Source: JBGOTP01 sp041476545
GTDB lineage: Bacteria > Acidobacteriota > Vicinamibacteria > Vicinamibacterales > CAVVIG01
NCBI GenBank assembly: GCA_041476545.1
Contig: JBGOTP010000243.1
Coordinates: 1 to 8,105 of the forward strand
DNA length: 8,105 bases
Direction of reading: 5' to 3'
Part shown: positions 1 to 5,496 of the stretch, piece by piece
How positions within the stretch are numbered: the stretch's first letter is position 1
Layout: every line of letters begins with the position of its first letter
Position numbers and translations under genes: made by a program
The notes under the pieces: model-generated
The model's database searches: none
What the model saw: the letters and a program-made list of their open reading frames with translations, nothing else
What the model was told of the DNA's origin: nothing

Positions 1-2
1 CC

Positions 3-1043
3 ATGGACCTTTATCTGCCGCTCACCAAGTATCCGCAGCCAGGTCCACGCGACGTAATCTATCAGCAGTTTGTGGATCGCCTCGCGGCCATTCCCGCCAT
101 TCAGGCGAGCGCGCTCACCAACAACGCGCCGCTCAACGGGGCTCCGTCGAGTCGCGTAGGCATCGACGGACAGACACCGCCTGAAGGACAGACGACGGCA
201 CAATCCGTGAGTGTCGTGGCAGCGGGCGACGGCTATTTCGACACGCTCGGCATTCCCTTGCGACGTGGAAGGGCCTTCAAGCGCGACGACGGATTGCCTG
301 GCAAGGGGGCGGCCGTCGTCAACGAGAAGTTCGTGGCCCTGCACTCCCCCGGCACCGATCCGATCGGCCGTCAGATCAAACTGATGGACACGCCACGTCC
401 GGAGTGGATATCAGTTGTCGGCGTCGTGCCCAACATTCGGCAGAACAATCCGCGCGACCCGGAGACTGCGGTCGTCTACGTGCCCCTCAGATCGAACCCG
501 CAGCGCACCCCGACGCTGTTCATACGCACGGCGTCCAGCGCCGCGGTCGTGATGCCCCAGATTCGCGAGGCGCTGCATGTTGTGGAGCCCGACCTGCCGA
601 TCTTCAACGTGCAGACGATGGACGAGCGGTTGGCACAGAACCGATGGCAGTTCGTCGTCTTCGGATCGATGTTCGCGGTGTTCGCCGCCATCGCGCTGAT
701 GTTGTCGGCGTTGGGGCTATTCTCGGTGACGACCTATTCGGTCACACAGCGCACGCAGGAAATTGGCGTTCGAATGGCGCTCGGGGCCGAGCCGCGCGCG
801 ATCCTGTGGCTCGTGCTGCGTCGCGCGCTCATTCAGCTCGCGATCGGCCTGCCGCTTGGAATTGCGGGTGCGTATGGCGTCGGCACCATACTCCAGAGCA
901 TCCTGGTGCAGACGGGGCCACGAGATGTCGTCACGCTCGCGTCGATCGTGCTGATCCTCATCGTCGTGGCGATGTCGGCGTGTCTCCTGCCGGCACGTCG
1001 CGCGGCGCGCCTCGATCCGGTGGTTGCCTTGCGGGGTGATTGA
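3..1043 (+). CDS. ABC transporter permease, ADOP/MacB-FtsX type (C-terminal part, 5' truncated)
   Basis: This is the C-terminal portion of a MacB/FtsX-family permease; the reading frame is open to the window edge, so the ATG at 3 is probably internal. In the visible 346 residues, about 1-205 look like a MacB-type periplasmic domain (GDGYFDTLGIPLRRGR near 75-90, then IGRQIKL and a VVGVV strand). An FtsX-type core follows, with membrane helices at about 217-245, 267-296 and 308-330. The cytoplasmic segment QRTQEIGVRMALGA (249-262) between the first two is the conserved coupling loop of the family. The ending ARRAARLDPVVALRGD is the usual C-terminus. In acidobacterial ADOP proteins (about 800-900 residues) two such units are fused and no ATPase gene is adjacent; which half is seen and the missing ATPase cannot be checked here. 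Family members act in efflux or envelope mechanotransmission; the substrate is unknown. It converges on the minus-strand genes, with a repeat element between. Confidence 0.9.
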   Translation: MDLYLPLTKYPQPGPRDVIYQQFVDRLAAIPAIQASALTNNAPLNGAPSSRVGIDGQTPPEGQTTAQSVSVVAAGDGYFDTLGIPLRRGRAFKRDDGLPGKGAAVVNEKFVALHSPGTDPIGRQIKLMDTPRPEWISVVGVVPNIRQNNPRDPETAVVYVPLRSNPQRTPTLFIRTASSAAVVMPQIREALHVVEPDLPIFNVQTMDERLAQNRWQFVVFGSMFAVFAAIALMLSALGLFSVTTYSVTQRTQEIGVRMALGAEPRAILWLVLRRALIQLAIGLPLGIAGAYGVGTILQSILVQTGPRDVVTLASIVLILIVVAMSACLLPARRAARLDPVVALRGD

Positions 1044-1112
1044 CGAACAGCGGCTTCAACACTTCCAGAACGCGTGGCCAGGCGGGACGACTAGAGCGGA
1101 TTTCGCTGCGAT

Positions 1113-1208
1113 GTAGAGAGCGGGGATGACGAAGATAACGGCTTTACACGGAGGAACGAAGCAACGGAGGATGTTCGCTCCACCTCCTCCGTTATCTCCG
1201 CTGTAGTG
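1113..1208. repeat. Degenerate intergenic inverted-repeat element, possible terminator
   Basis: Non-coding element between converging genes, rich in CGGAG/CTCCG words. CCGTTATC (1189-1196) is the reverse complement of GATAACGG (1134-1141). The overlapping CCTCCGTT (1186-1193) is the reverse complement of AACGGAGG (1163-1170), with a 15-base loop. CGGAGG also occurs twice directly (1149-1154 and 1165-1170). The two pairings share one arm, so they are alternative folds. The outer flanks also match loosely (GTAGAGAGCGGGGA against the complement of TCTCCGCTGTAG). It resembles the CGGAG-type palindromic repeats scattered between genes in many Acidobacteria and Planctomycetes, an association from general knowledge that was not searched here. 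It could end transcription from both sides, but no T-tract follows either stem. Confidence 0.5.
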
Positions 1209-1380
1209 AAATCAGCAGTAGTGGACGCAGTTCCTGTTCCGGTGAAACCAGCGACGCTCCAGTCACCCGTGCGCGCCACATCGCGCCCGCGAAGAACAAA
1301 CCAATCGCGAGCAACATCGAGACAATCGCCAGCACCACCGTCGCAATCGTGGATCGTGACACGCGCGTCTCCACCCTCAT
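1192..1380 (-). CDS. Possible small single-helix membrane protein (62 aa), unknown function
   Basis: A 62-residue frame starting at ATG 1380, only 7 bases after the stop codon of the secreted-protein gene, so it would be its second cistron. The start MRVETRVSRS is basic, followed by one strong hydrophobic helix (about residues 11-34, TIATVVLAIVSMLLAIGLFF) and a short tail. Codons up to about residue 40 mostly end in G or C, as in real genes of this genome; this bias fades afterwards. The last residues (LISLQRR) are translated from the inverted-repeat element, so the original C-terminus may have been replaced. There is no clear Shine-Dalgarno: GAGGTG lies too far upstream, so translational coupling would be needed. 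The frame extends upstream to 1521, but that part overlaps the secreted gene and is low-complexity. I do not recognise the family; a decayed gene fragment is the main alternative. Confidence 0.42.
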   Translation of the reverse strand: MRVETRVSRSTIATVVLAIVSMLLAIGLFFAGAMWRARVTGASLVSPEQELRPLLLISLQRR

Positions 1381-1387
1381 CGACAGC

Positions 1388-1960
1388 CTAGCGCACCTCG
1401 ATGCGTTGGCCCTGCACCGTCCCCTCGGCGTGGAACGCTGGGATGACGTGGCCGTCGTTGTCGTAACTGTCGGTGACGTACTTACCGCTGAACCTGTCGC
1501 CGCTGCGGTCGAGCGCCACATTCATGTCGAGGACGAACACGCCGGCGAGGGCCACAGGGTTGACGCTGGTGTCCCAGTTCCAGCCCAGGTGGTGGAGTTT
1601 GACGCGCGACCCGACGCGCTCCCAGACGCCGAGGCAGATGTTACCCGCGGCAGGCGGCACCGCCACGTCGATCGTGATTTCGGTACCGTCGGCGTGCCAT
1701 TGCTCGAAGCCCTCGTCGAACACCGCAGGGCCGTTCCCGACGAAGAAGGTCACGGTCCACATCCCGACGATGGACTTAGGCGAGTTGTCGGAGCCGCCTG
1801 CCCGGCCGTTGTCGTACGCGACGACACCGGGGTGCGTCAGCGCCGCCAGGGGCGAGTGCCCGGTTTTCTGGCCGCCAGTGATGCAGTCGGCCTGCGCGAC
1901 CGGGGCTGCGAACAACGTGAGCGCGGTGATCGTGAGCGCGAAGCAAATGGTCTTCTTCAT
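1388..1960 (-). CDS. Secreted protein of unknown function (190 aa), probably beta-rich
   Basis: A 190-residue protein with a textbook signal peptide: MKK, a hydrophobic stretch (ICFALTITALTLFAAPV), and a likely signal peptidase I site after AQA (22-24). The frame is open upstream to 2074, but ATG 1960 is preferred because it begins the signal peptide and has AGGAGAGG six bases upstream. The mature part is rich in W, G, V and T with alternating polar and hydrophobic stretches (SIVGMWTVTFFVG at 63-75, FDEGFEQWHADGTE at 81-94, GNICLGVW at 106-113, FSGKYVTDSYDNDG at 157-170), which suggests a small beta-barrel or lipocalin-like fold; this is inference from pattern. Mature Cys26 and Cys109 could form a disulfide. 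Cys26 is not in a lipobox (QADC), so a lipoprotein is unlikely. I recognise the general style from Acidobacteria but know no function. It is divergent from the regulator gene at 2226. Confidence 0.8.
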   Translation of the reverse strand: MKKTICFALTITALTLFAAPVAQADCITGGQKTGHSPLAALTHPGVVAYDNGRAGGSDNSPKSIVGMWTVTFFVGNGPAVFDEGFEQWHADGTEITIDVAVPPAAGNICLGVWERVGSRVKLHHLGWNWDTSVNPVALAGVFVLDMNVALDRSGDRFSGKYVTDSYDNDGHVIPAFHAEGTVQGQRIEVR

Positions 1961-1963
1961 GAG

Positions 1964-1971
1964 CCTCTCCT
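1964..1971 (-). promoter_or_regulatory. Shine-Dalgarno AGGAGAGG for the secreted protein
   Basis: Read on the minus strand, AGGAG (1971-1967) lies six bases before ATG 1960. It decides the start against the longer in-frame extension to 2074, whose extra 38 residues show no signal-peptide character. Confidence 0.8.
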
Positions 1972-1992
1972 GTGTGGTTGGTCCCGGGCCGC

Positions 1993-2011
1993 CGCCGCAG
2001 TCATTGCGGCG
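1993..2011. promoter_or_regulatory. GC-rich palindrome upstream of the secreted-protein gene
   Basis: CGCCGCA (1993-1999) and TGCGGCG (2005-2011) are perfect 7-base complements with a 5-base centre GTCAT. The palindrome lies 32 bases upstream of ATG 1960 in the divergent gap 1961-2225. It could be an operator or a stem in the 5' leader of the minus-strand transcript. GC-rich palindromes of this length occur by chance in such DNA, so a function is only a possibility. Confidence 0.3.
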
Positions 2012-2161
2012 CAAGACCTGGAACCGATGACCCGGCGCGAAATCTAGCGCCCGCGCCGTGGCGCGTCCATGCACTGGAGGTCATTTCCACTTCATCTCTC
2101 GTTGTCCCCGCAACGTGTTCCAGCGAAGGCACATGCCCGCGCAGGTGATCCGACCCATCTC

Positions 2162-2191
2162 TTGACCTTCGGGAGCCGCCAGACTTACTGT
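2162..2191 (+). promoter_or_regulatory. Candidate sigma70-type promoter for the winged-helix/TPR regulator
   Basis: TTGACC (2162-2167, five of six to the -35 consensus) is followed after 18 bases by TACTGT (2186-2191, three of six to the -10 consensus). If used, transcription would begin near 2198, giving a leader of about 28 bases to ATG 2226 and excluding the GTG at 2190 as start. The -10 match is weak. No other convincing promoter was seen on this strand in the gap 1961-2225. Confidence 0.25.
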
Positions 2192-2225
2192 GCAGGCCCA
2201 TGTTCACGACACGGCTCGAGTCATA

Positions 2226-4130
2226 ATGCCGGCCCCGCGGGTGATCCGATTCGGATCCTTCGACGTGGACGTTCCTGCGCGAGAGCTTCGAAAAGGCGGC
2301 AGCCGGATCAGGCTGCAGGAGAAGCCGTTTCAGCTCCTCCTGCTGCTGCTCGACCGCCCGGGCCAAGTTGTCACGCGCAACGAAGTGCGCCAGGCTCTGT
2401 GGCCAGCCGACACCTTCGTCGACTTCGATCACAGCCTCGGCACTGCGATCGCGAAGCTGCGAACTGCGCTCGGCGATTCAGCCAGGCATCCGCGATTTGT
2501 CGAAACAGTCGCCAACCGCGGGTACAAGTTCATCGCCCCGGTGAGCGCGGGCGTATCGGAACCTGACGAGCCCCTGCCCGAGCCTCTCTTGACCTTTGTC
2601 GTGCCAGAGGCTTCGCCGGTTCCGGCCGCGGCGTCCTCGAGCCGGTTTCGATGGCTGGCCGCGACCACTGCGGGACTTCTCGCCGGGGGCGTCGTGCTGG
2701 TGATCGTCCTCGGCTTCGACGCGTTCGGCGCCCGGGGATGGCTGCGCCGGCAGACCAACGAACCTGTTGGCTCGATCGCGGTGCTGCCGCTCCAGAACCT
2801 GTCGAACGATCCGGCGCAGGAATATTTCGTGGACGGCATGACGGAGCAGCTCATCACCACACTCGCGCAACTCTCGGGGATTCAGGTGATCTCGCGGACC
2901 TCCGCGATGCAATACAAGGGCACGAAGAAGCGCCTGTCCGAGATTGGCCGCGATCTGCACGTCGACGCCTTCGTCGAGGGATCAGTGCTGCGCTCGGGCG
3001 GGCGCGTCCGAATTTCCGCGCAGCTGGTGGACGCGCGGACTGATGCGCATCTGTGGGCGCGGAGCTACGATCGGGACGCCGGCGATGTGCTGACGCTCCA
3101 GAGCGAGATCGCCCGCGCCATTGCCGACGAGATTCGCGCAAAGCTCACGACGCGCCAGCAAACCGATCTGGCGCGGCCGCGGCGTGTCGATCCTGACGCG
3201 GAGGAGGCGTACCTCCGGGGCCGCTATCACCTGAACCAGGGCGGCGAGTCCGAGCTCCGAAAGAGCGTGGACGACTTTGGCGCGGCGATCGCGATCGATG
3301 CCGGCGACGCGAGGAGCCATGCCGGGCTGGCCGAGGCGTACATCGCGCTCACGGACTACTACGAGCGTCCCAGTCTGATGATGCCGCGCGCGCGCGCGGC
3401 CGCAGAGCAGGCGATCAAGCTGGACAACCGGCTCCCGGAAGCGCATGCGTCGCTTGGCGCCGTCCGCTTTCTGTACGACTGGGACTGGGCCGGCGCGGAG
3501 GAGGAATTGAAGCGCGCGACCGATCTGGCCCAGGCCTCGGCCGACGCGCACTTGTGGTACGGCGTGTTTCTCTCGCAGATGGGGCGATTCGAGGAAGGCA
3601 TTGCGGAGGTGAAACGCGCCGGAGCCCTCGATCCGCTCTCTGTGGCGGTCAATATTAATGCCGGCTGGGTGTACTACCTCGCCCGGCGCAACGACCAGGC
3701 GCTGGCGCAGTGGCGGAAGGCGCTCGAGATCGAGCCGAACCTCGGCGCCGTTCACACGTCGATCTGGCTCGCGTATGCGCAGCAGGGCGAGGGCGGGAAA
3801 GCCCTCGCGTCTGCGGCCGAACATGCCGGCGACACGAGTCCGTTGGATTTGGCGACACTGGCTGGCGTGTACGCCGTGTCTGGCAGGCGCGGCGATGCCG
3901 AACACGTCCTCACGCGCCTGAAGCAGCTGTCCGCGACCCGGTACGTCTGCCCGTACGAGGTGGCCACCGCGCACGCGGCGCTTGGACAGCGCGAGGCCGC
4001 GCTCGACTGGCTGCGCAAAGCTGTCGATGATCGGTCCGTCTGCATCCCCGACGTCAAGACCGATCCGCGGCTGGACGGGCTGCGCGCCGACCCGCGCTTC
4101 AAGCAGCTGTTGCATGACGTCGGGTTCTAA
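2226..4130 (+). CDS. Membrane-anchored winged-helix regulator with FlgO/TolB-N-like domain and TPR repeats
   Basis: A 634-residue one-component regulator of the CadC/ToxR-like layout. Residues about 6-106 are an OmpR/PhoB-type winged helix (IRFGSFDVDVPARELRKGG; LGTAIAKLRTALGD recognition region; FVETVANRGYKF wing). A proline-rich linker leads to one membrane helix (about 143-164, inside-to-outside). Residues 182-308 match the FlgO/TolB-N-like domain joined to such regulators (SIAVLPLQNLSNDPAQEYFVDG; VDAFVEGSVLRSGGRVRI). From about 326 to 600 there are TPR-like helical pairs, and the end LRADPRFKQLLHDVGF is typical of the family. The DNA-binding domain would be cytoplasmic and the TPRs periplasmic. 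ATG 2226 is chosen because homologues begin close to the RVIRFG strand. The frame also allows GTG 2190, which adds 12 residues with no domain; neither start has a good Shine-Dalgarno. Targets are unknown; neighbouring genes are candidates. The only two cysteines are C575 and C606, near the C-terminus. Confidence 0.88.
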   Translation: MPAPRVIRFGSFDVDVPARELRKGGSRIRLQEKPFQLLLLLLDRPGQVVTRNEVRQALWPADTFVDFDHSLGTAIAKLRTALGDSARHPRFVETVANRGYKFIAPVSAGVSEPDEPLPEPLLTFVVPEASPVPAAASSSRFRWLAATTAGLLAGGVVLVIVLGFDAFGARGWLRRQTNEPVGSIAVLPLQNLSNDPAQEYFVDGMTEQLITTLAQLSGIQVISRTSAMQYKGTKKRLSEIGRDLHVDAFVEGSVLRSGGRVRISAQLVDARTDAHLWARSYDRDAGDVLTLQSEIARAIADEIRAKLTTRQQTDLARPRRVDPDAEEAYLRGRYHLNQGGESELRKSVDDFGAAIAIDAGDARSHAGLAEAYIALTDYYERPSLMMPRARAAAEQAIKLDNRLPEAHASLGAVRFLYDWDWAGAEEELKRATDLAQASADAHLWYGVFLSQMGRFEEGIAEVKRAGALDPLSVAVNINAGWVYYLARRNDQALAQWRKALEIEPNLGAVHTSIWLAYAQQGEGGKALASAAEHAGDTSPLDLATLAGVYAVSGRRGDAEHVLTRLKQLSATRYVCPYEVATAHAALGQREAALDWLRKAVDDRSVCIPDVKTDPRLDGLRADPRFKQLLHDVGF

Positions 4131-4261
4131 TCGGGGGGGTCCCTCAGAACCTTCAAAGCCCTGGGATTCGCGTGGGTCACCAATGCTGTTGGCGCTTCGG
4201 CCTGCCTGTGCCAAGATGTGCGTCAGCACAACGCGGCAACATCCACCGGGCGAACTCATTT

Positions 4262-4266
4262 GGAGG
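4262..4266 (+). promoter_or_regulatory. Shine-Dalgarno GGAGG for the SRPBCC protein
   Basis: GGAGG ends five bases before ATG 4272. It selects this start over the in-frame ATG at 4218, whose 18 extra residues would bury the signal peptide. The 141-base gap after the regulator gene (4131-4271) shows no clear terminator or promoter. Confidence 0.85.
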
Positions 4267-4271
4267 CATTC

Positions 4272-4907
4272 ATGCGAAATCAATTGGTCAAGATAGTCGT
4301 CTGCACGTTCGCGATCGCCTGTCTGGCGGGGGTGGCCAGCGCACAGACTCCGGCGGCGACTGGTCAGGCTGTGCCGGCCGGGCAAGTGGGAGTCGGACCT
4401 GGCAGCGCTGCCTCACCCACCTACATCTCGATTCCGATGGAAATCGCGGTCGGTAAACCCGCCGCCGAAGTGTGGAAGCGCGTCGGCAAGTTCTGCGATA
4501 TCGCCGAATGGCTGCGGATCGCCTCGGGGTGCACGATTGCCCCCGGTAAAGACGGTGAATTCGGCGCCGTGCGTTCCGTCGCAGGCGAGGTCCTCGTGGC
4601 CAAGACGGAATTGTCTTACACCTACACGCAGACTCCCGCCTTTCAAGGGAGGGGCGGCCGGCCGTACAACCTGTATCACGGCACACTCGAGGCGCGGCCG
4701 GTGACGGCGACCACCTCGAAGCTCGTCTACACGCTGTTCTTCGACAACTCGATGCTGGCAGACGATGCCGCGCGCGAACGAGACAGGGCGCAAAAGACCA
4801 CGCAGTTCACGACGGCGCTCGAGAACATGAAGATCCTTGCCGAAGGCGGCACGCTGCCGCCGGTCCCGGCACGCGGCGCTCCTCCGGCGGGCCGCGGCAA
4901 CCAGTAG
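4272..4907 (+). CDS. Secreted SRPBCC-fold protein (polyketide cyclase/dehydrase-like)
   Basis: A 211-residue protein exported by a signal peptide (MRNQLVK, hydrophobic VVCTFAIACLAGVA, predicted cleavage after ASA at 22-24). After a low-complexity Ala/Pro/Gly linker, residues about 50-190 read as an SRPBCC/START-like fold: a first strand and helix with the hallmark ISIPMEIAVGKPAAEVWKRV (52-71), then FCDIAEWL, the GEFGAVRSVAG strand pair (95-105), a YNLYHGTLEARPV strand (132-144), a long KLVYTLFFDN strand (150-159), and a C-terminal helix (about 167-190). A Pro/Ala/Gly-rich tail follows. The fold forms a hydrophobic ligand cavity; the ligand is unknown, and no catalytic residue can be assigned. 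Mature cysteines are C75 and C87. It lies 141 bases downstream of the membrane regulator in the same direction, so it may be co-regulated, but nothing proves an operon. The repeat at 4918-4992 lies just after its stop. Confidence 0.85.
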   Translation: MRNQLVKIVVCTFAIACLAGVASAQTPAATGQAVPAGQVGVGPGSAASPTYISIPMEIAVGKPAAEVWKRVGKFCDIAEWLRIASGCTIAPGKDGEFGAVRSVAGEVLVAKTELSYTYTQTPAFQGRGGRPYNLYHGTLEARPVTATTSKLVYTLFFDNSMLADDAARERDRAQKTTQFTTALENMKILAEGGTLPPVPARGAPPAGRGNQ

Positions 4908-4917
4908 GGGCAACGTG

Positions 4918-4992
4918 CACCGCGGAGACCGCGGAACACGCAGAGGATTCCATTCAAGGTGTTCTCTGCGATGCTCAGCGATCTCTCCGGTG
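4918..4992. repeat. Intergenic imperfect inverted repeat, CGCGGAG type, possible terminator
   Basis: Two arms of about 28-30 bases face each other across an 18-base loop. The left arm 4918-4945 starts CACCGCGGAGACCGCGG and ends CGCAGAG. The right arm 4964-4992 begins CTCTGCG and ends CTCTCCGGTG. CACCG (4918-4922) pairs with CGGTG (4988-4992), and CAGAG (4941-4945) with CTCTG (4964-4968); the middle pairs imperfectly. It begins 10 bases after the SRPBCC stop codon, so a stem-loop in the 3' untranslated RNA is plausible. Its words resemble the element at 1113-1208, which suggests one scattered family. There is no T-tract after the stem. The rest of the gap 4908-5083 shows nothing further. Confidence 0.6.
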
Positions 4993-5083
4993 ATCGTCGC
5001 GATCGGCCTTACAGCCTGAACAGATAAACCCCTGAAGAACAAGCCGCGGCTGGTCGTCAGATAGCGACCGCTCGAAGCCAGAC

Positions 5084-5353
5084 ATGGCATGGTCCGACAA
5101 AAGGAAACATCGGGATCGTGAACCAGGCCGTCGCCAGGCGGAGGAGTTGGCGTCCCTTCCGAACGACAGGAATTTCAAGATCACGGACGCCGAGCGCCAG
5201 CAGGTCGCGAAGTCTCTTCGCTACATCGACGAGGCCAGGCGCGCGCTCGAGGCTCAGCAGAACCCCGCCAACCGGGAGATCATTCGCGAGTTGAAGGCGT
5301 CGGCCGACCGCGTCTTCGATCTCCTAAACGATCTGGACGAGATCGACGACTAG
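5084..5353 (+). CDS. Small charged protein of unknown function (89 aa)
   Basis: An 89-residue, very hydrophilic frame with no signal peptide or membrane helix, and no cysteine. It is polar in charge: residues 2-18 are basic (KRKHRDREPGRR) and the C-terminus is acidic (LLNDLDEIDD at 80-89). Between them two likely alpha-helices (about 34-60 and 63-85, broken by NP at 60-61) carry heptad-like Leu/Ile/Val positions, so a short helical hairpin or coiled coil is likely. ATG 5084 is the only start after the in-frame stop at 5033. It has no clear Shine-Dalgarno, which lowers confidence. Codon use is GC-rich at third positions, as in real neighbours. I do not recognise the family. It ends 54 bases before the palindrome pair, and no terminator is visible in between. 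Confidence 0.62.
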   Translation: MAWSDKRKHRDREPGRRQAEELASLPNDRNFKITDAERQQVAKSLRYIDEARRALEAQQNPANREIIRELKASADRVFDLLNDLDEIDD

Positions 5354-5406
5354 TTCCTGACGGCCACAGCCAGCACATCGACAAGCTCCTTCGCCAAGCC
5401 ACGTTC

Positions 5407-5425
5407 GTTATCGTATATCGATAAC
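5407..5425. promoter_or_regulatory. Palindromic operator O1 (TTATCG-N5-CGATAA)
   Basis: Perfect 19-base inverted repeat with 7-base arms (GTTATCG / CGATAAC) and centre TATAT. Its 17-base core differs at one position from the core of the palindrome at 5449-5467. It lies just upstream of the candidate -35 (5432). A repeated perfect palindrome of this size upstream of a gene pair encoding an XRE regulator is what a dimeric helix-turn-helix protein would bind; that the binder is the regulator at 6202 is inference. Confidence 0.72.
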
Positions 5426-5431
5426 TATAGA

Positions 5432-5461
5432 TTGTATTTCGACGCTACTTTATCGTATAAC
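5432..5461 (+). promoter_or_regulatory. Candidate promoter of the DUF2975-XRE operon, -10 inside O2
   Basis: TTGTAT (5432-5437, three of six to the -35 consensus) and TATAAC (5456-5461, five of six to the -10 consensus) are 18 bases apart. The -10 falls in the centre and right arm of the second palindrome, so a bound regulator would block polymerase. Predicted start near 5468, leaving a leader of about 29 bases to ATG 5497. The AT-rich island is the only good -10 region in front of this operon. Confidence 0.5.
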
Positions 5462-5467
5462 GATAAA
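5449..5467. promoter_or_regulatory. Palindromic operator O2, overlapping the -10
   Basis: Perfect inverted repeat TTTATCGT-ATA-ACGATAAA (8-base arms, 3-base centre). Its core matches O1 at 16 of 17 positions (shared form TTATCGTATAWCGATAA). Centre-to-centre distance from O1 is 42 bp, about four helical turns, so two dimers would sit on the same DNA face and could contact each other. Confidence 0.75.
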
Positions 5468-5483
5468 TACGCTAATACGCCGT

Positions 5484-5487
5484 GAGG
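5484..5487 (+). promoter_or_regulatory. Shine-Dalgarno GAGG for the DUF2975 gene
   Basis: GAGG lies nine bases before ATG 5497. It overlaps the alternative in-frame start GTG 5482, which has no ribosome site of its own, so ATG 5497 is preferred. Confidence 0.6.
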
Positions 5488-5496
5488 TTGAAAATC

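Noticed and set aside
3..5. ATG at position 3 as a true start of the permease
   Set aside because: The protein begins in the middle of a periplasmic domain, so the gene continues beyond the left edge.
404..1039. 211-codon frame inside the permease
   Set aside because: Another frame of the permease gene; the permease frame carries membrane helices and the FtsX motif.
1883..1885. Lipoprotein reading of Cys26 in the secreted protein
   Set aside because: The residues before it (AQAD) do not fit a lipobox, while AQA fits signal peptidase I.
1349..2047. 232-codon open frame on the plus strand
   Set aside because: It mirrors the secreted-protein gene, which has a signal peptide and a ribosome site; the plus-strand product has no recognisable feature.
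1961..2074. In-frame N-terminal extension of the secreted protein
   Set aside because: It would bury a classical signal peptide, and the ribosome site sits just before ATG 1960.
2190..2225. GTG 2190 as start of the regulator
   Set aside because: It adds 12 residues with no domain content and would overlap the best candidate -10 box; ATG 2226 fits the family start better, though not decisively.
4131..4271. G-run after the regulator stop as a terminator
   Set aside because: The G-run GGGGGGG followed by TCCC gives no usable stem and no T-tract.
2982..4385. 467-codon open frame on the minus strand
   Set aside because: It lies antisense to the clearly real TPR regulator gene, is very Arg/Gly/Pro-rich with no domain, and reflects GC-rich codon bias.
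5407..5467. The two palindromes as a CRISPR or phage attachment site
   Set aside because: There are only two copies with a 23-base gap, no Cas or integrase gene, and the position over a promoter fits operators better.
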